Shown: positions 35,293 to 43,923, counted from the stretch's first letter. The stretch is 52,393 nt of DNA from CAZGSV01 sp964528605 (GCA_964528605.1 CAZGSV010000013.1:1-52393), one strand, 5' to 3'. Made by a program: numbers and translations. Notes: generated from the letters alone by a model not told the origin.

Positions 35293-36657
35293 GTGGACAG
35301 GTTGCCGGAGATCGTGGGCATCGGCATCGCCGGCGGTCGCGGACGCCGCTCGCGGCCAATCACGCTGAAGGCCGCCGGCTACCTGCGCTCCAAGGCCGCC
35401 GTGCCCTTCCTCGGGCGGCGCATGGTGGACTGGATGCTCGGGCTGCTCAAGCGCCAGGGCGTGAGCGACTACCTCATGGTGGTGCGCGGCAAGGAGAACC
35501 GCTTCCAGATAAAGCACCTTGTCGGCTACGGCGAGACCCACAGCGTGCGCGTGCGCTACTCGCGCAGCCGTCACGATGCCCTCAATCGCGGCAGCGCCGA
35601 CGCCGCCCTGCTCAACCTCGAGTACTACGACATCTCCCGGCCGGCGTTCGTCTTCCCCATGGACAGCATCATTGAGTTCGATCTGCCCGCGATGCTCCGC
35701 CGACATCAGGAGCACGGCGCCGTGGTGACGATTCTCTCCTGCCGTCGCCCGCTCTCCCAGGTGGTCGGCAAGTACGGCCTCTTGCTGACCAATCCGGACC
35801 GCACGGTGCGCGGTTTCCTCGAGAAGCCCACCCTCGAAGAGGCGCGAGCCGCTCTCGGAGCAGGCGCCTCGCCGGGCCGCGCGGTCCACATCAACGCTGG
35901 CTTCTACCTGCTGGATTCCGCGCGCCTGCGGCAGATAGCCATGGATCCGCAGTTCCAGAAGGTGCGGCGCCAGGAACTGGACTTCGGCAAGGATCTGCTG
36001 CCCTGGCTGGTGGGGCACGGACATCCGGTCGGCTATTACGCGGCTGACCGCCTGGGGGACTTGGGCAGCGTGCCTGACTACTTGGCGACCATGATGAACG
36101 TGCTGCGAGGCAAGTTCCCCTCGGCGTTGGAGATGCTGGGCGAGCCCTACGACCGCGAGCAGATGGTGTGGATTCCGCCGGAGACCCTGGAGATGCGCCA
36201 GGGCAAGCGCGGCCCGACGCTGGCGGCGCTAGTGAAGAGCGGGGAGGTGCGCCTCGGCCCTCACGTGCGTCTCGGGCGCTACGTCGTCATCGGCAACGGC
36301 GTCAACCTGCGCGACTGCTCCGTCGGGGATGAGGCCGAGATCGCGCCGCACGTTACCGCTTGCTGCTCCGCTTTCGGCGAGGGCAGCCTCACCGGACCAA
36401 GCGCCCACCTCCGGAAAACGGTCCTGGGAGTCATGAGCGAGGTGCAGTCCACGCCCGCCAAGCCGACCAGGATCGAGGACCACTGCGCGCTAGGGGACGA
36501 GTGCCTCGTAGGGCCCGGCGCCCACCTCAGCCACCAGGCCTCCATCCACCCCCACTTGCGCGTTCCTGAAGGCGCCAACATCACAGGCCCGTGCGAAATC
36601 ACCAGCGATCAAATGCTGGAGGAGTACCTGCGCCACCGTCCCCCGCCGTCCGGCTAG
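35293..36657 (+). CDS. Sugar-phosphate nucleotidyltransferase with left-handed beta-helix (GlgC-like)
   Basis: 454 residues from a GTG four bases after purM. The N-terminal domain has GIAGGRGRRSRPITLKAAGYLRSKAAVPFLGRRMVDW, the GxGxRxxPLT-type nucleotide site in a divergent form (RSRPIT) with KAAVPF for the usual KPAVPF. FPMDSIIEFDLPAML holds the metal aspartate, and YGLLLTNPDRTVRGFLEKP and HINAGFYLLD follow. The C-terminal third has hexapeptide-like repeats (VRLGPHVRLGRYVVIGNGVNLRDCSVGDEAEIAPHV). NDP-glucose pyrophosphorylase or GlgC-like activity is likely, sugar and nucleotide unknown. The stop codon region overlaps the end of the convergent gene by 4 bp. Confidence 0.82.
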   Translation: MDRLPEIVGIGIAGGRGRRSRPITLKAAGYLRSKAAVPFLGRRMVDWMLGLLKRQGVSDYLMVVRGKENRFQIKHLVGYGETHSVRVRYSRSRHDALNRGSADAALLNLEYYDISRPAFVFPMDSIIEFDLPAMLRRHQEHGAVVTILSCRRPLSQVVGKYGLLLTNPDRTVRGFLEKPTLEEARAALGAGASPGRAVHINAGFYLLDSARLRQIAMDPQFQKVRRQELDFGKDLLPWLVGHGHPVGYYAADRLGDLGSVPDYLATMMNVLRGKFPSALEMLGEPYDREQMVWIPPETLEMRQGKRGPTLAALVKSGEVRLGPHVRLGRYVVIGNGVNLRDCSVGDEAEIAPHVTACCSAFGEGSLTGPSAHLRKTVLGVMSEVQSTPAKPTRIEDHCALGDECLVGPGAHLSHQASIHPHLRVPEGANITGPCEITSDQMLEEYLRHRPPPSG

Positions 36658-37562
36658 TACCGCGTCGCTTCCTTCGGCAACTGCTCGAACAGGCTGGCGC
36701 CTTCGCGATTAATCACGGTGGACTCGTTGGGCAATTCCAGGCAATCTATGCGCTTGGTTATGGCGCTGACGTAGGCGTGCACGTCGGGCCCGAACTGCAC
36801 CAGCCAGTATAACCCCTTGCGCCCCTTCAACCAGGTCGTCTCGATCTGCGAGCAGATGAGCCGCTTGGGCAGGAGGGTCTCAACATCGAATAGCTCGACC
36901 TCTAGCGGCGCCACGCCCTCCTCCGTGAACTGGGCCCGCCGCAGCAACTGCTCCCAACTGTCCACCGAGTACCTTTGCAGGATGAAGGGAAAACGAGTCT
37001 CCGGTTTGAACAGGCGCTGCCGCTTCGCCTGCCACGTGTCATCCATCTCGCGCCACTCGATCCCCTCTTTGGTGAGCGCGCATTCCCAGAACTGGGCGCC
37101 ACCGTCCCTGATCACGCCCCTCACGTAGATGGGGTTCGTGGTGCCGGCTGCGTAGGCGGTATCAATCTCGTAGGTGCGCGGCTGTCCGGCCCGCGAAGGC
37201 AAGCGGATGTTAGTGGCGGAGGACACTAGCTCCACCGCGCCACGTGCCGACCACTGTGTCCGCGGCTTGGAGGCCGAAGTCCACCCCACCAGCATGCCGC
37301 GCACGTAGATGGCGTAGAGGTCCTCCTGCCGCCCAATCTGCCCCGTCCCCGGCCGCCTCCCGCTTTCCGTGGCGAACAGCACCAGCAAGAAGGCGCCCAG
37401 AAGAACGGCGGCACTGAGTCCAGGGGTGACCAACTCCGCCGCCTTGGGCGCCCGCCATCCCTGCTCCACAACACTCGTGGCTGGAGCCGACTCCGGCAAC
37501 ACGCCAGCCTCCCTTGGCTCGGTCTCTACCTTACCGTCCTCAGCGCCCTTCCGCACCTGCAT
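36654..37562 (-). CDS. Membrane-anchored hypothetical protein
   Basis: Unrecognised, 302 residues. After a 45-residue charged N-terminus there is one transmembrane helix (LSAAVLLGAFLLVLFA). The rest, about 230 residues, is predicted outside the cytosol and looks all-beta (LYAIYVRGMLVGWTSAS, NPIYVRGVIRDGGAQFWECALT, LYWLVQFGPDVHAYVSAI). A YIAYVRGxxVGW-like phrase appears twice (AIYVRGMLVGW, PIYVRGVIRDG), hinting at an internal repeat. It is convergent with the nucleotidyltransferase gene. No function assigned. Confidence 0.6.
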   Translation of the reverse strand: MQVRKGAEDGKVETEPREAGVLPESAPATSVVEQGWRAPKAAELVTPGLSAAVLLGAFLLVLFATESGRRPGTGQIGRQEDLYAIYVRGMLVGWTSASKPRTQWSARGAVELVSSATNIRLPSRAGQPRTYEIDTAYAAGTTNPIYVRGVIRDGGAQFWECALTKEGIEWREMDDTWQAKRQRLFKPETRFPFILQRYSVDSWEQLLRRAQFTEEGVAPLEVELFDVETLLPKRLICSQIETTWLKGRKGLYWLVQFGPDVHAYVSAITKRIDCLELPNESTVINREGASLFEQLPKEATRY

Positions 37563-37606
37563 TATAGACGCCCCCGCCCCCCGCTAGGTTGCGATTTTCT
37601 TTGCGC

Positions 37607-38539
37607 TCACGCCAGGGGGTGGGCCTGACGGTAGGCACGCTTCAGATGGCGAACGCTGGTGTGCGTGTATATCTGCGTGGTCGCCAGGCTGCTGTGGCCG
37701 AGCAATTCCTGTACTACTCGGATGTCCGCGCCACCCTCCAGCATATGGGTGGCGAAACTGTGCCTTAGGGCGTGCGGGCCGAGGGACTCTCCCAAACCGA
37801 TCTTCACACCGTGCCTCTGTACCACCAAGGCGATGCCCCGGGTCGAGAGCGGCCCGCCGAAGCGGTTCAGCCACAGCCTCTTCCGGTCCGGTGGGCCGGT
37901 TTTCCTGCGTCGCGCCAGGTCCGGCCTGCCCTCGCCTAAGTAGTCCCGAAGTGCCTCCAGCGCCGCCCGCCCAAACAGCACCATCCGCTCCTTTCGGCCC
38001 TTGCCCAACACTCGCATGCATGCCCGCTGCAAGTCCACCGCGTCCAACGTGAGAGCGGCAGCCTCACTTAGGCGCATTCCGGTCGCGTACAAGACCTCCA
38101 GCAGCGCCCGGTCTCTCCTCGCCAGTGCGCTTTCGCCTCCGGCCGCCTGCATCAGTTGCTCTGCCTGCTCCTTGCTCAGGAAAGCGGGAAGAGAACCGCG
38201 CGCGCGCCCCACCCGCACCAGCCCCACAGGGCTCTGCGCCACAATGCCCCGCTCCAGAAGATAGCGGAACAGCGTGCGCAAAGTGGCCACCTTGCGCGCT
38301 ATGCTGCGCCGCGACAGTCCCTTCTTCGTCAACCAGAGTAGGTAGCCGGCTATCTGCTCCCTACTGACCTCAGCCCAATTGGGCTCCGCATCCGCCTGGC
38401 CTGGTTTACCGCCACACAGAAGCGCGCGAAACTCTAGCGCATCCCCGGCATAAGCCCTTACGGTGTGCGGGGAGAGGCGTAGAGTCAGCCGCAGGTGGTC
38501 TATGAATTCGTCCAGTATCGCCAAGAGGACCACACCCAC
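37607..38539 (-). CDS. xerC: Tyrosine recombinase XerC/XerD family
   Basis: Site-specific tyrosine recombinase, 310 residues, likely the chromosome-dimer resolution enzyme. The N-terminal SAM-like domain (LDEFIDHLRLTLRLSPHTVRAYAGDALEF) is typical. Catalytic residues are all present: R156 (GMRLSEA), K180 (VLGKGRK), H256 and R259 (HALRHSFATHML), H282 (LLGHSSLATT) and Y291 (IYTH). The start is uncertain: a GTG at 38539 or a TTG 15 bases later. No attachment site or mobile genes are seen nearby, which supports a housekeeping XerC rather than an integrase. Confidence 0.9.
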   Translation of the reverse strand: MGVVLLAILDEFIDHLRLTLRLSPHTVRAYAGDALEFRALLCGGKPGQADAEPNWAEVSREQIAGYLLWLTKKGLSRRSIARKVATLRTLFRYLLERGIVAQSPVGLVRVGRARGSLPAFLSKEQAEQLMQAAGGESALARRDRALLEVLYATGMRLSEAAALTLDAVDLQRACMRVLGKGRKERMVLFGRAALEALRDYLGEGRPDLARRRKTGPPDRKRLWLNRFGGPLSTRGIALVVQRHGVKIGLGESLGPHALRHSFATHMLEGGADIRVVQELLGHSSLATTQIYTHTSVRHLKRAYRQAHPLA

Positions 38540-38641
38540 AACACGAAACAGGCCTTCCCCTGGGGCAGTTCATGGGCACGGCTGGACGCCGGGATTCGCG
38601 CCTGTAGACGCCCTCAGGGGCCAGAGGCGTGGAAAGAGGGG

Positions 38642-39244
38642 TCAGCCTCCAAACTCACGCCGGAAGTACTCGGCGATGGCCGCGTCATAGGCGGCAGTGT
38701 GCTCGAATGCCTTGCATGCGAGTGTGGCGCGCGTGGCGTCGCTCAACTGGCCTTCGTTCTCTTCCAGTTCGCGCGCGACCGCGGGGTAGTCCGCGGGGTC
38801 AACCACGATGCCCACGTAGGCGTAGTTCTTGGCCGCGGCGCGCACCAGCGTCGGCCCGCCGATGTCAATGTTCTCGATTATCTCTTCCCGGGTGGCGTCC
38901 CCCCGCGCGAGCACCTCGCGGAAGGGATAAAGATTGACCACCACCAGGTCTATCGGCTCGATGCCGTGGGCTGCCAGGGCCTGCTGGTGCTGCGGGTTGT
39001 CGCGCACCGCCAGAATGCCGCCGTGTATCTTGGGGTGCAGCGTTTTCACCCTCCCGTCCAGCATCTCGGGGAAGCCGGTCACCTCGCTGACCTCGGCCAC
39101 CCGCAGCCCGCCGGCGCGCAGGTGACGGGCGGTGCCGCCGCTGGAGATGAGGGTAATGCCCAAACCACCCAGCCGCTGCGCAAACTCGACCAGGCCGGTG
39201 CGGTCCCAGGTGCTCAACAGCGCCCTGCGCACTCTTGCCATCAC
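38642..39244 (-). CDS. purH: Stand-alone IMP cyclohydrolase domain (N-terminal half of PurH)
   Basis: 200 residues covering only the MGS-like IMP cyclohydrolase domain: ARVRRALLSTWDRTGLVEFA, LISSGGTARHLR, TGFPEMLDGRVKTLHPKIHGGILAVRDN, DLVVVNLYPFREVLARG, ENIDIGGPTLVRAAAKNYAYVGIVVDPADY and LACKAFEHTAAYDAAIAEYF. PurH normally has about 510-530 residues with a C-terminal AICAR transformylase; here a TGA follows REFGG and the xerC gene comes next. The ending is clean, at the natural domain boundary, so this looks like a split enzyme and not decay. The transformylase must be encoded elsewhere. The ATG overlaps the stop of the upstream gene (ATGA). Confidence 0.88.
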   Translation of the reverse strand: MMARVRRALLSTWDRTGLVEFAQRLGGLGITLISSGGTARHLRAGGLRVAEVSEVTGFPEMLDGRVKTLHPKIHGGILAVRDNPQHQQALAAHGIEPIDLVVVNLYPFREVLARGDATREEIIENIDIGGPTLVRAAAKNYAYVGIVVDPADYPAVARELEENEGQLSDATRATLACKAFEHTAAYDAAIAEYFRREFGG

Positions 39245-40224
39245 TGCCCCTCCTGGGTTTGCTCCTCCGGTGCGTTGAGCAACACGAAGAACTTCACGTC
39301 CCAGCCGGCCTCGTCGGCCTCGCCCACCAGTGCAACCGCGTCCTGGTAGCGCTCCTTCGTCACCTCGGGCGTGGGAGGCGGCTCGGTCTCGAAGGCGTCC
39401 ATAACCTGGCGGGCGCGCTCGCGCAGGGCCTCAATGCGCCCCCGCAAGTCCTCCGCACCCTCAGTCCTTGCGGCGCGCTCGAGTTCCTTTTCTGTCAGGT
39501 TTAGGTCGCGTAGCACCACAGCCGCCAGGCCCGTCGCCCCCCGACGGTAACTCCCGAAGACCAAAGTCCCGTAGCGCTCCGGCACGTCGAAGTCATCCCT
39601 GCCCGTGTTGCTCCAGGCGGACTTGATGGTAACCCCGGTGGACTTCTGCCGACGGAAGAGGTCGAAACCCCAGGAACTGCCCTCACGCGGCGTGGACGCA
39701 TCGAGACAGGCGAATGTCAGCGAGAACTCCACCGTCCAGCGATCGGCGAGCCGCTGGGCCTTTACCTTGACCGCCCCGTCCCAGGTGTCGTCCAGTTCGA
39801 TGGCGTCATAGAAGGACCCCACGGGATTCACTATCACCTGATAGTAGTTGGCCTTCTCGTTGTGGGGGTCAAGGTGTACCTCTACAGAGTCGTCGGCCCA
39901 GATCTCGGCATCGCGCGGCCGCTTCTCATAGACGAGCAGCCCCAGGTTGCGGTCGAAGCACTCCACCCCCACGTAGATGCGCTCTTGGCCATAGAGGATG
40001 CGCCCCACCGTTTGGCCCTCGGGCAGCGTCGCCGGCGATACCAGCAAGGTGAAGCCGATCAGCCTTTCGGCCTGTTGCCATTGCGGCTCGTCGAGGTACC
40101 CGTCAACGAGCGGGCCCTTGTCCACGCGCACCGCCAGCCCGATCCTGTCGAACGCTCCCTGCGCGCCTGCCGGAGCCGCCAGCAGCGCAAGCCCGACCAG
40201 CGCCATCAGACCCAGCAGCCTCAT
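39241..40224 (-). CDS. Secreted CBM9/DOMON-like carbohydrate-binding protein
   Basis: 327 residues from the ATG at 40224, which opens a signal peptide (LLGLMALVGLALLAAPAGAQG); the longer open frame upstream runs antisense to nothing useful and lacks a site. The domain has the CBM9-like pattern DGYLDEPQWQQAERL, GRILYGQERIYVGVECFD, DDSVEVHLDPHNEKANYYQVIVNPVGSFYDA, WTVEFSLTFACL and WGFDLFRRQKS. Such domains bind sugars or haem-like ligands. A C-terminal helical region (LTEKELERAARTEGAEDLRGRIEALRERAR) follows. It precedes the purH fragment with a 4-bp overlap, an odd pairing. Confidence 0.75.
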   Translation of the reverse strand: MRLLGLMALVGLALLAAPAGAQGAFDRIGLAVRVDKGPLVDGYLDEPQWQQAERLIGFTLLVSPATLPEGQTVGRILYGQERIYVGVECFDRNLGLLVYEKRPRDAEIWADDSVEVHLDPHNEKANYYQVIVNPVGSFYDAIELDDTWDGAVKVKAQRLADRWTVEFSLTFACLDASTPREGSSWGFDLFRRQKSTGVTIKSAWSNTGRDDFDVPERYGTLVFGSYRRGATGLAAVVLRDLNLTEKELERAARTEGAEDLRGRIEALRERARQVMDAFETEPPPTPEVTKERYQDAVALVGEADEAGWDVKFFVLLNAPEEQTQEGQ

Positions 40225-40304
40225 GCAAGATACCAGGGACCCAACACCAAGCCAGTCAGTCTCCGCGCGCACGCTGGTGCCACTAATGGCGCGGCGGCAG
40301 TGCC

Positions 40305-41471
40305 TCACTGCGGGAACTTCTGCATGGCCGCGGCCAGGTCGAAGTGCAGGAACTCGCGCTCGTAGGCCGGAGTCATATCCACCCCCGCGTTGGCCACCCA
40401 CAGTTGCAGTCCCGTCACGTCGAAGGACACCGCATGCAGATTTCCCGTCTTCACCTCGCGCATGACGTCCATTCCCGTCTGCGCGTTGATGTGTCCGTAG
40501 TCGCGCTTCAGTATCTCGTGGATGGGCCCGCTGTACTCCGGCACCTGGAAGGCCATTCCCCAAAACACCACGCCCGGCAGACGCCACTCGGGGAAAGGCT
40601 GAAGGTTGGTGTCGTCGTAAACGTTGCAGAAGGTGGCCGAGGTCTGGAAGGCCCGCGACTGCCCCGCCTTGCCGTCGCTGACCACGTAGAGATACGAACT
40701 GGTGCGCCGGGTGCTCTGAAGGCGGTCAATCGCCTCCTGCAGCGTGCCGCAGCGCTGCAGCAGATCCCGCATCAGGAAGATCATCGGCTCGCCGTCAAGC
40801 CGCTCGTTCTCATTGCCGAAGTTGTCGCCTATCTCGCTCACGGCTATCTGCTCCGCGCTGAGGCCCGAGGCCACACCGATCATCCCCACCCAGCCTACGT
40901 TGGCGAAGGCGTGGCCGTCAGCCGGCTTAGCGACGGTGATGCACGGGGCCGTTTGAATGCCCGCCTCGGTGGCGTAGTCGAGGGCCCTGATCTGGTACAC
41001 GTGTCCGTCGCCCGTGGCCGGACCCCAGGCGCCGAAGGCGCTGCAGTGGTATTCCGACCGCTCGGGGATCGCGTGCATCCTTTGCACCACCGCGAGCGCG
41101 ACCCCAGCCCCATCCGCCAAGCCCCGTATCTCCTCTTTGTACTCCCCCGGCACATAGGGCTCCATGGTCTTCCAGTCGTCGTCCAACTGCTCTTCGGTGA
41201 CCTGCATCCCCGCCATCATCAAGCCGCCCGCCCGACTGAGCCAGTCCACGATCTCCCGCCGCAGCAGCACGCCGCGCGCGTACCCCATCTCGTAGGGTGT
41301 GCCCCAGACGTAGAGCACCTTCGTCTGATTGTCGCCGCTTCCGAGCGTTTCTACTTTGCCGTTAACTGCTTCCGCGGCACGCGCCACGTTGCGCTGGACC
41401 AACACCTGCAGGCCCAGCAACACCGCGGCCAATATGAGCACGGTCACCAGAACGCAGGCTGTGCGCTTCAT
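40305..41471 (-). CDS. C45-family peptidase / acyl-CoA:6-APA acyltransferase-like Ntn hydrolase
   Basis: 388 residues with an N-terminal signal or anchor helix (ACVLVTVLILAAVLLGLQVLV). The body matches C45 Ntn-hydrolases: GTPYEMGYARGVLLRREI, the likely nucleophile Cys143 in YHCSAFGAWGPATGDGHVYQIRALDY, FANVGWVGMIGVASGLS, and LYVVSDGKAGQSRAFQTS. Cys143 is not at an N-terminus in the precursor, so self-cleavage before it would be needed. Homologues split amide bonds in peptides or acylated compounds; substrate unknown. The following gene lies 80 bp away on the same strand. Confidence 0.8.
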   Translation of the reverse strand: MKRTACVLVTVLILAAVLLGLQVLVQRNVARAAEAVNGKVETLGSGDNQTKVLYVWGTPYEMGYARGVLLRREIVDWLSRAGGLMMAGMQVTEEQLDDDWKTMEPYVPGEYKEEIRGLADGAGVALAVVQRMHAIPERSEYHCSAFGAWGPATGDGHVYQIRALDYATEAGIQTAPCITVAKPADGHAFANVGWVGMIGVASGLSAEQIAVSEIGDNFGNENERLDGEPMIFLMRDLLQRCGTLQEAIDRLQSTRRTSSYLYVVSDGKAGQSRAFQTSATFCNVYDDTNLQPFPEWRLPGVVFWGMAFQVPEYSGPIHEILKRDYGHINAQTGMDVMREVKTGNLHAVSFDVTGLQLWVANAGVDMTPAYEREFLHFDLAAAMQKFPQ

Positions 41472-41584
41472 TCTCGGCTGACCTCCTTTTGCCCAGTCGC
41501 AGGCATCTTAGGTGGCCAGGCCGCCCTAGTCAACGGCGTGTCACTGGCGGGGCGCTCGCCGGACCGCTATCATCTACGCGCCAT

Positions 41585-42322
41585 ATGAACGACACCCGCG
41601 CCGAGTTCCTGGAGCACTTGGAAGAACTGCGGTTCACGCTCATCCGCTCCTTAGTAGCCGCCACGCTCGGCGCCATCGTTGCCTCGATCTTTGTGCGTGA
41701 GATCCTGGCGCTTTTGCAGTATCCCTTCTCCTCGGCTCTGGGCAGCAACGAGGCGCTGATCTACACCCGGCCGGGCGAGGCTTTCGGCACCCTCATTCAG
41801 GTAGTGCTGGTCTCCGGCGTGCTCATAGCCCTACCGGCGATTCTGCTCGAGGCGTGGGCCTTTGCGGCGCCCGGGCTCACCCCCACGGAAAGGAGATACG
41901 CGGGCCGGGCCCTTCCCCTCGCGCTACTGTTGTTCGTCGCCGGGATCGCCTTCTCCTACCTGACCCTGCCCTTGGCGGTGAAAGTGCTGCACGGCACCGG
42001 CCGTCTTATCGGCTTGCGGGCCCTGTGGTCGCTGTCGGCGTGCATCGTTTTCCTGCTCTGGATGTGCCTGCTCCTCGGGCTGCTATTCCAACTCCCCCTG
42101 ATAATGGGCGTGCTGTCCGCCATTGGCATCGTCCCCTCCGCCACCTTTGCGCGGGGACGCCGCTACGCCATCTTCATCATCGTCGCTGCGGTCGCGGTCA
42201 TAACGCCCACCGGTGACGTCTTCACCCTGACCGTGATCAGCGTGCCCCTGGTGTTCCTCTACGAGGCAGGCATCTTGCTTGGCCGCCGACTGGAGCCCAG
42301 AGAGCAGAGGGCTCCGGACTGA
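41585..42322 (+). CDS. tatC: Sec-independent protein translocase TatC
   Basis: Core membrane subunit of the twin-arginine translocase that binds RR signal peptides. 245 residues from the ATG at 41585; the longer open frame is unlikely. It has the conserved N-terminal FLEHLEELRFTLIRSLVA (HLxELR motif), TRPGEAFGTLIQVVLVSG (the conserved Pro-x-Glu loop, here PGE), FVAGIAFSYLTLPLAVK and a late TPTGDVFTLTVISVPLVFLYE (TPxxD motif). Six hydrophobic segments are visible. No tatA is seen beside it. Proteins with twin-arginine signals in this window (10402-11739, 12307-13431) are natural clients. Confidence 0.95.
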   Translation: MNDTRAEFLEHLEELRFTLIRSLVAATLGAIVASIFVREILALLQYPFSSALGSNEALIYTRPGEAFGTLIQVVLVSGVLIALPAILLEAWAFAAPGLTPTERRYAGRALPLALLLFVAGIAFSYLTLPLAVKVLHGTGRLIGLRALWSLSACIVFLLWMCLLLGLLFQLPLIMGVLSAIGIVPSATFARGRRYAIFIIVAAVAVITPTGDVFTLTVISVPLVFLYEAGILLGRRLEPREQRAPD

Positions 42323-42381
42323 CTGCGGCCTTCCTGCGGAGAGATAGCCGCCACTTTCGCGGGCCTCGGCTGTCCATAAGG

Positions 42382-42411
42382 TTGGCAGCAGTTAGGCGCC
42401 GCGACTAGAAT
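42382..42411 (+). promoter_or_regulatory. Sigma70-type promoter before the redoxin-like gene
   Basis: TTGGCA (42382-42387), 18 bases, TAGAAT (42406-42411); each hexamer differs from consensus at one position. It lies about 30 bp before the start of the gene. Confidence 0.5.
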
Positions 42412-42440
42412 CGGGGCTCACTCAGCGGCAAGTGCGAACC

Positions 42441-43442
42441 ATGGGCACGCGCGCGACGAGCATAGTGCTGGCGCTGGCGGCTGCGCTTGCGCTCGCCGCC
42501 GGTCGCGTTGGCCTGGCCCAACCCGCGCAGCCGCCCGAGCAAGCGGTAGCGGAGATCGGCCGGCCGGCGCCGGATTTCGCCCTGCTCGACGCCGACGGCC
42601 AGCCAGTCCGCCTCTCGGACTACGAAGGCCTGCTAAGGCTGGTGACCTTCATCGCCCCGGGCATAGGCGTGTGCGACTTGCAGACGCAAGCCCTCGACGA
42701 TCTATGGGAGGCGTACCGCTCACAGGGACTGGTGGTTCTGGGCGTCTCGACCCAGAGGGACCCGGACTGCTTGCGTGCCTACGCGGGTAGGCTTTCGTTC
42801 TCCTACCCCCTGATGGGCATCTCGCCGACCATGGACGCGGCGTACGGACACCCCTCCTACCTTCCCACCACCTTTCTGGTCGGCCGCGACGGCATACTGG
42901 TGAGAGAATACGAGGGTTACACTGACAGCTGGGCGATCGCGGCCGACCTGCAGGCTCCTCTTGCCGCCGCTCTGCCCGTCGCCCCGGGCCGCCGGGCGCC
43001 CGTTTTCGGCGTCCGGGACATATTCGGCCGCAGGACCCGCCTCGACGACTTCCGCGGCCTTTGGGTGGTGCTGGCCTTCCTGCCGACGCTCAACGACGCC
43101 GCCCTCTACGGGCTGGCGAAAAATCTTGCGGAAAAAGCATTTGCCTCTGGACAAGGCCGGATTGTTGTGATAGCATTCGTGCCTGATAAGGCGGAGGAGA
43201 TGGCCATGGCTGTGGAAGCCATGGCGCTGCCCCCGCGGGTAGTTTCCGATCCTTGGCATGTAGTGTTTGGAGTCTATCGGGCGGCCGACCCTGATGAGGG
43301 GCAGCCGCAGCCGGCGGTGGTGTTGCTGGACCCGGAGGGTGTGATCAGCGCGGCGCTCTATGGGGCGCAGGCGTTGGACATTGGGGCGCTGAACGAGCTT
43401 ATCGAAGGCCTACCCTCCGCAGTAGCACCCGAGCAGTCGTGA
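42441..43442 (+). CDS. Exported tandem redoxin (AhpC/TSA-like) protein, redox cysteines reduced or lost
   Basis: 333 residues with a signal peptide (ATSIVLALAAALALAAGRVGLAQ). The start may be ATG 42441 or GTG 42432. Two thioredoxin-fold units follow. The first has IGRPAPDFALLDADGQPVRLSDYEG, RLVTFIAPGIGVCDLQT with a single Cys78, DPDCLRAYAG, and TTFLVGRDGILVREYEGY. The second has GRRAPVFGVRDIFGRRTRLDDFRGLWVVLAFLPTLND with no cysteine and ends VLLDPEGVISAALYG. Neither has a CxxC. The first could still be peroxiredoxin-like; the second looks structural. A tail rich in Glu and Ala closes it. Confidence 0.72.
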   Translation: MGTRATSIVLALAAALALAAGRVGLAQPAQPPEQAVAEIGRPAPDFALLDADGQPVRLSDYEGLLRLVTFIAPGIGVCDLQTQALDDLWEAYRSQGLVVLGVSTQRDPDCLRAYAGRLSFSYPLMGISPTMDAAYGHPSYLPTTFLVGRDGILVREYEGYTDSWAIAADLQAPLAAALPVAPGRRAPVFGVRDIFGRRTRLDDFRGLWVVLAFLPTLNDAALYGLAKNLAEKAFASGQGRIVVIAFVPDKAEEMAMAVEAMALPPRVVSDPWHVVFGVYRAADPDEGQPQPAVVLLDPEGVISAALYGAQALDIGALNELIEGLPSAVAPEQS

Positions 43443-43540
43443 GCCGGTTGCCCGCTGTCTGAAAGGTGTGGCCCGCTCGGCTCAGGCCGGACGAGGTCGT
43501 GCCCTGCAAGCCGCTTCCCATCTGCCCGCGGAGGCGGCTG

Positions 43541-43781
43541 CCGTCTCCTGCCTGCCCACAGAAGATGGGCCGCCCGAACTATCTCCATAACAACTTTGCC
43601 CACGGGAGACGGCATGCCCGGACCACCCTTCGTTACCCAACGGAGGCGTGGTTCGCTCAGCCACCTTGCGCCTGCCCGCGCAAGGTGGTTCCCCCCGAGC
43701 CAATTCTGCCGCCCACAGGATTGGCTCGTATCTCCCCAACCGCCCTCTGGACCCACCCCCTCCCCGGAGGGCGGTTTTTTT
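43541..43781 (+). ncRNA. Candidate structured RNA: four hairpins and a terminator
   Basis: Consecutive stems: CCGTCTCC (43541) with GGAGACGG (43605); ACCAC...CTTCGTT (43622) with AACGGAG...GTGGT (ends 43652); CCACCTTGCGC (43661) with GCGCAAGGTGG (43678), a perfect 11-bp stem; CGAGCCAATTCTG (43696) with CAGGATTGGCTCG (43716), 13 pairs including one G-U. The terminator follows. Several unpaired parts share CTGCC and GCCCACAG words. It could be a small RNA or a structured 3' UTR of the redoxin gene. No known family is recognised, and no promoter is visible directly before it. Confidence 0.4.
43738..43781 (+). terminator. Intrinsic terminator
   Basis: AACCGCCCTC (43738-43747) pairs with GAGGGCGGTT (43767-43776), and the T-run continues to 43781 (seven T in all). 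The loop is 19 bases. A clear rho-independent terminator about 300 bp after the redoxin stop. Confidence 0.8.
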
Positions 43782-43923
43782 GTACCTGCCACCAACGCCA
43801 ACCCCGCGCACCTCCCCTCGCCTAGAGGCAAGTCCCTCAACCGTCGTCCGGAGTTGGTCGAGGGCGGAAAATGCCCCCGAAGTGCTACCCCGCTTGCCTC
43901 CCCGAAAAAGGGCCCGCTCTCTG

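Noticed and set aside
37607..38539. Integrase of a mobile island
   Set aside because: All residues fit XerC and there is no tRNA, attachment repeat, or other mobile gene nearby.
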